A model generated the notes under the pieces. It worked only from the letters and a program-made list of their open reading frames with translations. It did no database searches and was not told where the DNA came from. This document shows, piece by piece, positions 61,423 through 64,000 of a stretch of DNA of 64,000 nt. The position numbers and the translations under genes were made by a program. Source of the DNA: Arthrobacter ruber (lineage in GTDB: Bacteria > Actinomycetota > Actinomycetes > Actinomycetales > Micrococcaceae); NCBI RefSeq assembly GCF_002954225.1, contig NZ_PPTH01000013.1, positions 81,385-145,384 on the forward strand, read 5' to 3'. Numbering within the stretch: position 1 is the stretch's first letter; every line of letters begins with the position of its first letter.

Positions 61423-61458
61423 ACCTGTAGTCTCCCCGCCCCCGCGAAAGGGTGTCAA
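61422..61458 (-). promoter_or_regulatory. Promoter of ilvBNC
   Basis: -35 TTGACA (61453-61458), 18-bp spacer, -10 GAGACT (61429-61434), 6 nt to the leader peptide ATG at 61422. It is the best -35 box found in the window. Confidence 0.65.
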
Positions 61459-61560
61459 CCGGCCCCCTGCCTGTCTCACATCATGGACATCTCGTCCGGT
61501 CGTTGGACAGTCCCCTGCTCGCCGCCGCCCGCTGGGTGCTCCCGGGCGGGCGGTACGGGC

Positions 61561-63276
61561 CTAGCCCGTGTACGCGCCCTGGGAGGCGGAGTGCACGAGT
61601 TTCGCGTATTTCGCCAGCACGCCCTTGGTGTAGCGGGCCGGGAGCGGCTCCCACCCCACCCTGCGCTGCTCGAGCTCCGCTTCGTCGACGAGGAGGTCGA
61701 AACTCTTTGCCGCGATGTCCACGCGGATGCGGTCGCCGTTGCGCACGAAGGCGATGGGGCCGCCGTCGACCGCCTCCGGTGCGACGTGCCCGATGCACAG
61801 ACCCGTGGTGCCGCCGGAGAACCGGCCGTCCGTCAGCAGGAGCACGTCCCTGCCGAGCCCGGCTCCCTTGATGGCGCCTGTGATGGCGAGCATCTCCCGC
61901 ATGCCGGGGCCGCCCTTGGGCCCCTCGTAGCGGATGACGATGACGTCCCCGGCCCGGATCTCGCCGGCATCGAGCGCATCGAGGGCGCCCTGCTCACGCT
62001 CGAACACGCGGGCGGTGCCCTCGAAGACGTCGGCATCGAAGCCTGCGCTCTTCACGACGGCGCCCTCGGGGGCCAGGGATCCGTGCAGGATGGTGATGCC
62101 ACCGGTCTTGTGCAGCGGGTTGTCGAGCGCGCGAAGGATCTTGCCGTCGAGGTCCGGGGGGTCGATCTCGGCCAGGTTCTCGGCCAGCGTCTTGCCGGTG
62201 ACCGTCAGGCAGTCGCCGTGCAGCAGGCCGGCATCGAGCAGCGCCTTCATGATGACGGGAACGCCGCCCACCTTGTCGACGTCGAACATGACGTAGCGGC
62301 CGAAGGGCTTGAGGTCACCCAGGTGCGGGATGCGGTCACCGATGCGCGTGAAGTCATCGAGTGTCAGCTCCACCTCGGCCTCGCGGGCGATGGCGAGCAG
62401 GTGCAGGACGGCGTTCGTCGAGCCGCCGAACGCCATGGTGACCGCGATGGCGTTCTCGAACGCCTTCTTCGTCATGATGTCGCGGGCCGTGATGCCGAGG
62501 CGCAGCAGGTTCACGACCGCCTCGCCGGACTTCCGCGCGTACATGTCGCGACGGCGGTCGACCGAGGGCGGCGCTGCCGAACCGGGCAGGGACATCCCGA
62601 GGGCCTCGCCGATGCAGGCCATCGTGTTCGCCGTGTACATGCCGCCGCATGCGCCCTCGCCGGGGCAGACCGCGCGTTCGATGCTGTCGAGGTCCTTGTG
62701 GCTCATCTTGCCGGCGGCGCAGGCGCCGACCGCCTCGAAGGCGTCGATCAGGGTGACCTCCTTCTCGGTGCCGTCCTCGAGCTTCGCGAAGCCGGGCATG
62801 ATGGTACCCGCATAGAGGAAGACGGAGGCGAGGTCGAGTCGCGCTGCCGCCATGAGCATGCCCGGCAGGGACTTGTCGCAGCCGGCGAGGAGCACGGAGC
62901 CGTCGATACGTTCGGCCTGCATCACCGTCTCCACCGAATCCGCGATGACCTCACGGGAGACGAGGGAGAAATGCATGCCCTCGTGGCCCATGGAGATGCC
63001 GTCGGACACGGAGATGGTGCCGAACTGCATGGGGAATCCTCCCCCGTCGTGCACACCCTCCTTGGCTCCCTCGGCCAGGCGGTTGAGGGACAGGTTGCAG
63101 GGGGTAATCTCGTTCCAGGAGCTGGCGACGCCGACCTGGGGCTTGGCGAAGTCCTCGTCACCCATGCCGACGGCGCGCAGCATTCCGCGGGACGGTGCCG
63201 CATGGATGCCGTCCGTGACGACGCGGCTCCTGGGCTTGATGTCTGGGGTCTTCTCCGGGGTTGTCTCCACGCTCAT
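61561..63276 (-). CDS. ilvD: Dihydroxy-acid dehydratase
   Basis: Fe-S enzyme for the third common step of valine and isoleucine synthesis. 571 residues. Cluster cysteines sit in [28 protein letters not shown] and a later VGVAS-type region; [29 protein letters not shown] and [15 protein letters not shown] close the active site. Its ATG at 63276 has TAGACT 6 nt ahead (leaderless). It lies upstream of ilvB on the same strand but separated by the ilvB promoter, so it is an independent unit. Confidence 0.97.
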   Translation of the reverse strand: MSVETTPEKTPDIKPRSRVVTDGIHAAPSRGMLRAVGMGDEDFAKPQVGVASSWNEITPCNLSLNRLAEGAKEGVHDGGGFPMQFGTISVSDGISMGHEGMHFSLVSREVIADSVETVMQAERIDGSVLLAGCDKSLPGMLMAAARLDLASVFLYAGTIMPGFAKLEDGTEKEVTLIDAFEAVGACAAGKMSHKDLDSIERAVCPGEGACGGMYTANTMACIGEALGMSLPGSAAPPSVDRRRDMYARKSGEAVVNLLRLGITARDIMTKKAFENAIAVTMAFGGSTNAVLHLLAIAREAEVELTLDDFTRIGDRIPHLGDLKPFGRYVMFDVDKVGGVPVIMKALLDAGLLHGDCLTVTGKTLAENLAEIDPPDLDGKILRALDNPLHKTGGITILHGSLAPEGAVVKSAGFDADVFEGTARVFEREQGALDALDAGEIRAGDVIVIRYEGPKGGPGMREMLAITGAIKGAGLGRDVLLLTDGRFSGGTTGLCIGHVAPEAVDGGPIAFVRNGDRIRVDIAAKSFDLLVDEAELEQRRVGWEPLPARYTKGVLAKYAKLVHSASQGAYTG

Positions 63277-63288
63277 GCAAGCAGTCTA
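63276..63288 (-). promoter_or_regulatory. Leaderless -10 promoter of ilvD
   Basis: TAGACT at 63283-63288, GCTTGC, then ATG on the minus strand. Confidence 0.5.
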
Positions 63289-63508
63289 GGCCGGAGGGAC
63301 ACCACGCCTTCGCCATGTGACCCGCGCGTTACAGGCCCCCCGGGGAGCCCGCCGGAGGAATCCGTGACGCCCGGCACCCCTCGTGCGCCGCGCGCGTGCT
63401 CCGCTACAGTGTGGGTCACGCGGGCGATTCTCCTCCGCCTGCCGGCCGGGCCCGGTGCGACTCCGTCTCGGGGCTCCGGACCGACACCCCCTACCGCGAT
63501 GGCGTGAT

Positions 63509-63973
63509 ATGACCCCCGACGAGCCGCACGATCCCAGCACACCGCTCGACGGCGGACAGGGGCTGAAGCACGCCCTGCGCCGTGTCTTCGACGGGCAGAT
63601 CCCCAACTACGGCGACTACAACCTGGTCTTCGCGGCCCGGTCCGCGCAGGCGGACAGCGGGGCGGCGGCCACCGCGTACGTGGTCGGCTACCGCTGGAAG
63701 CCCGCCGAACTGATGATCGCACCCGTGGATCTCACCGCGATCACCAGCGCGGGCGTGCCCGTCGAGATCAACATGACGAACCTCGCGCATGCGCTGCAGT
63801 GGGACCGGGACGGCAGCTACGAGGTGGGCACGAGCACCGGCCGGGTCTTCCGCTTCGGCATCTCCCCCGACCCCGTGCTGGACATCGGCCCGGGCACTCC
63901 CCTGCGCCTGGAGCAGGAGGAGGACGTCATCGATTTCACGTCCTTCATGGACGCCTTCATCGCCATGTCCTAG
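63509..63973 (+). CDS. Unidentified small soluble protein
   Basis: A 154-residue acidic protein with no membrane segment or known motif. It has an alpha/beta-looking pattern (AATAYVVGYRWKPAELMIAPV, GVPVEINMTNLAHALQ, SYEVGTSTGRVFRFGIS). The start is uncertain: ATG 63509 gives MTPDEPHDPSTPLDGG, but the frame is open to 63383 and no good ribosome site is present. It is divergent from ilvD. No function can be assigned; codon use supports a real gene. Confidence 0.6.
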   Translation: MTPDEPHDPSTPLDGGQGLKHALRRVFDGQIPNYGDYNLVFAARSAQADSGAAATAYVVGYRWKPAELMIAPVDLTAITSAGVPVEINMTNLAHALQWDRDGSYEVGTSTGRVFRFGISPDPVLDIGPGTPLRLEQEEDVIDFTSFMDAFIAMS

Positions 63974-64000
63974 GCCTCGATGACCCGACCCCCCCCCCCC

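Overview
The window is about 64 kb of very GC-rich DNA from an actinobacterium, most likely a member of the Micrococcaceae close to Arthrobacter. That placement is an inference. It rests on base composition, on ATG/GTG starts that often follow a TANNNT -10 box by only 6-8 nt (leaderless mRNAs), and on a gene order that, as I recall the Streptomyces and Mycobacterium maps, matches a conserved actinobacterial block: recG, DAK2, thiL, DUF3515, ddl, gpsA, plsC, murA, leuD, leuC, ndgR, gltX, leuB, ilvE, serA, ilvC, ilvN, ilvB, ilvD. No rRNA, CRISPR array, phage or intact insertion sequence was seen.

Left part (1-10.2 kb): the end of an unidentified gene, a small membrane protein and a copper-type YcnI lipid/surface protein on the plus strand. 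On the minus strand follow rsmD, a complete molybdate uptake operon (HTH-Mop protein, modA, modB, modC), recG, a short FakA-like DAK2 protein and thiL.

Accessory stretch (10.2-24.7 kb): dTDP-rhamnose genes (an rmlC-rmlD fusion and rmlB) behind a secreted protein with octapeptide repeats, a DUF3515 lipoprotein, an SMP-30 hydrolase, a stress-type SDR, DUF3072, an ABC-F ATPase, a LysR regulator divergent from the large bifunctional putA, and a YeiH-type transporter. This stretch separates thiL from ddl.

Core stretch (24.8-41 kb): a tight minus-strand cluster leuC-leuD / murA-plsC-gpsA-ddl (plsC, gpsA and ddl joined by GTGA overlaps), the divergent IclR/NdgR-type leu regulator, DUF1697, an MBL hydrolase, a pair of overlapping membrane GTPases, tRNA-Glu and tRNA-Gln downstream of gltX and a HAD phosphatase, and a fumarylacetoacetase-family enzyme.

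Small accessory island (41.1-42.6 kb): a 46-residue secreted peptide gene, missed by a 60-residue ORF cutoff, diverges from a protein made almost wholly of TPR-like helix pairs. The DNA between and inside them is visibly less GC-rich than its surroundings. This is the best candidate for an undescribed system, a peptide/TPR-receptor signalling pair.

Right part (43-64 kb): a GGDEF-EAL protein, ilvE, leuB, a two-component system with an ABC exporter, an unidentified helical protein, metG, an acetamidase-family gene coupled to serA, and ilvBNC, ilvD. ilvB is preceded by a leaderless 15-residue leader peptide (five consecutive... V,V,V,I,L,I codons) and a strong terminator, i.e. a branched-chain amino acid attenuator. 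Together the leu/ilv genes cover most of valine, isoleucine and leucine synthesis; leuA and ilvA are not in the window.
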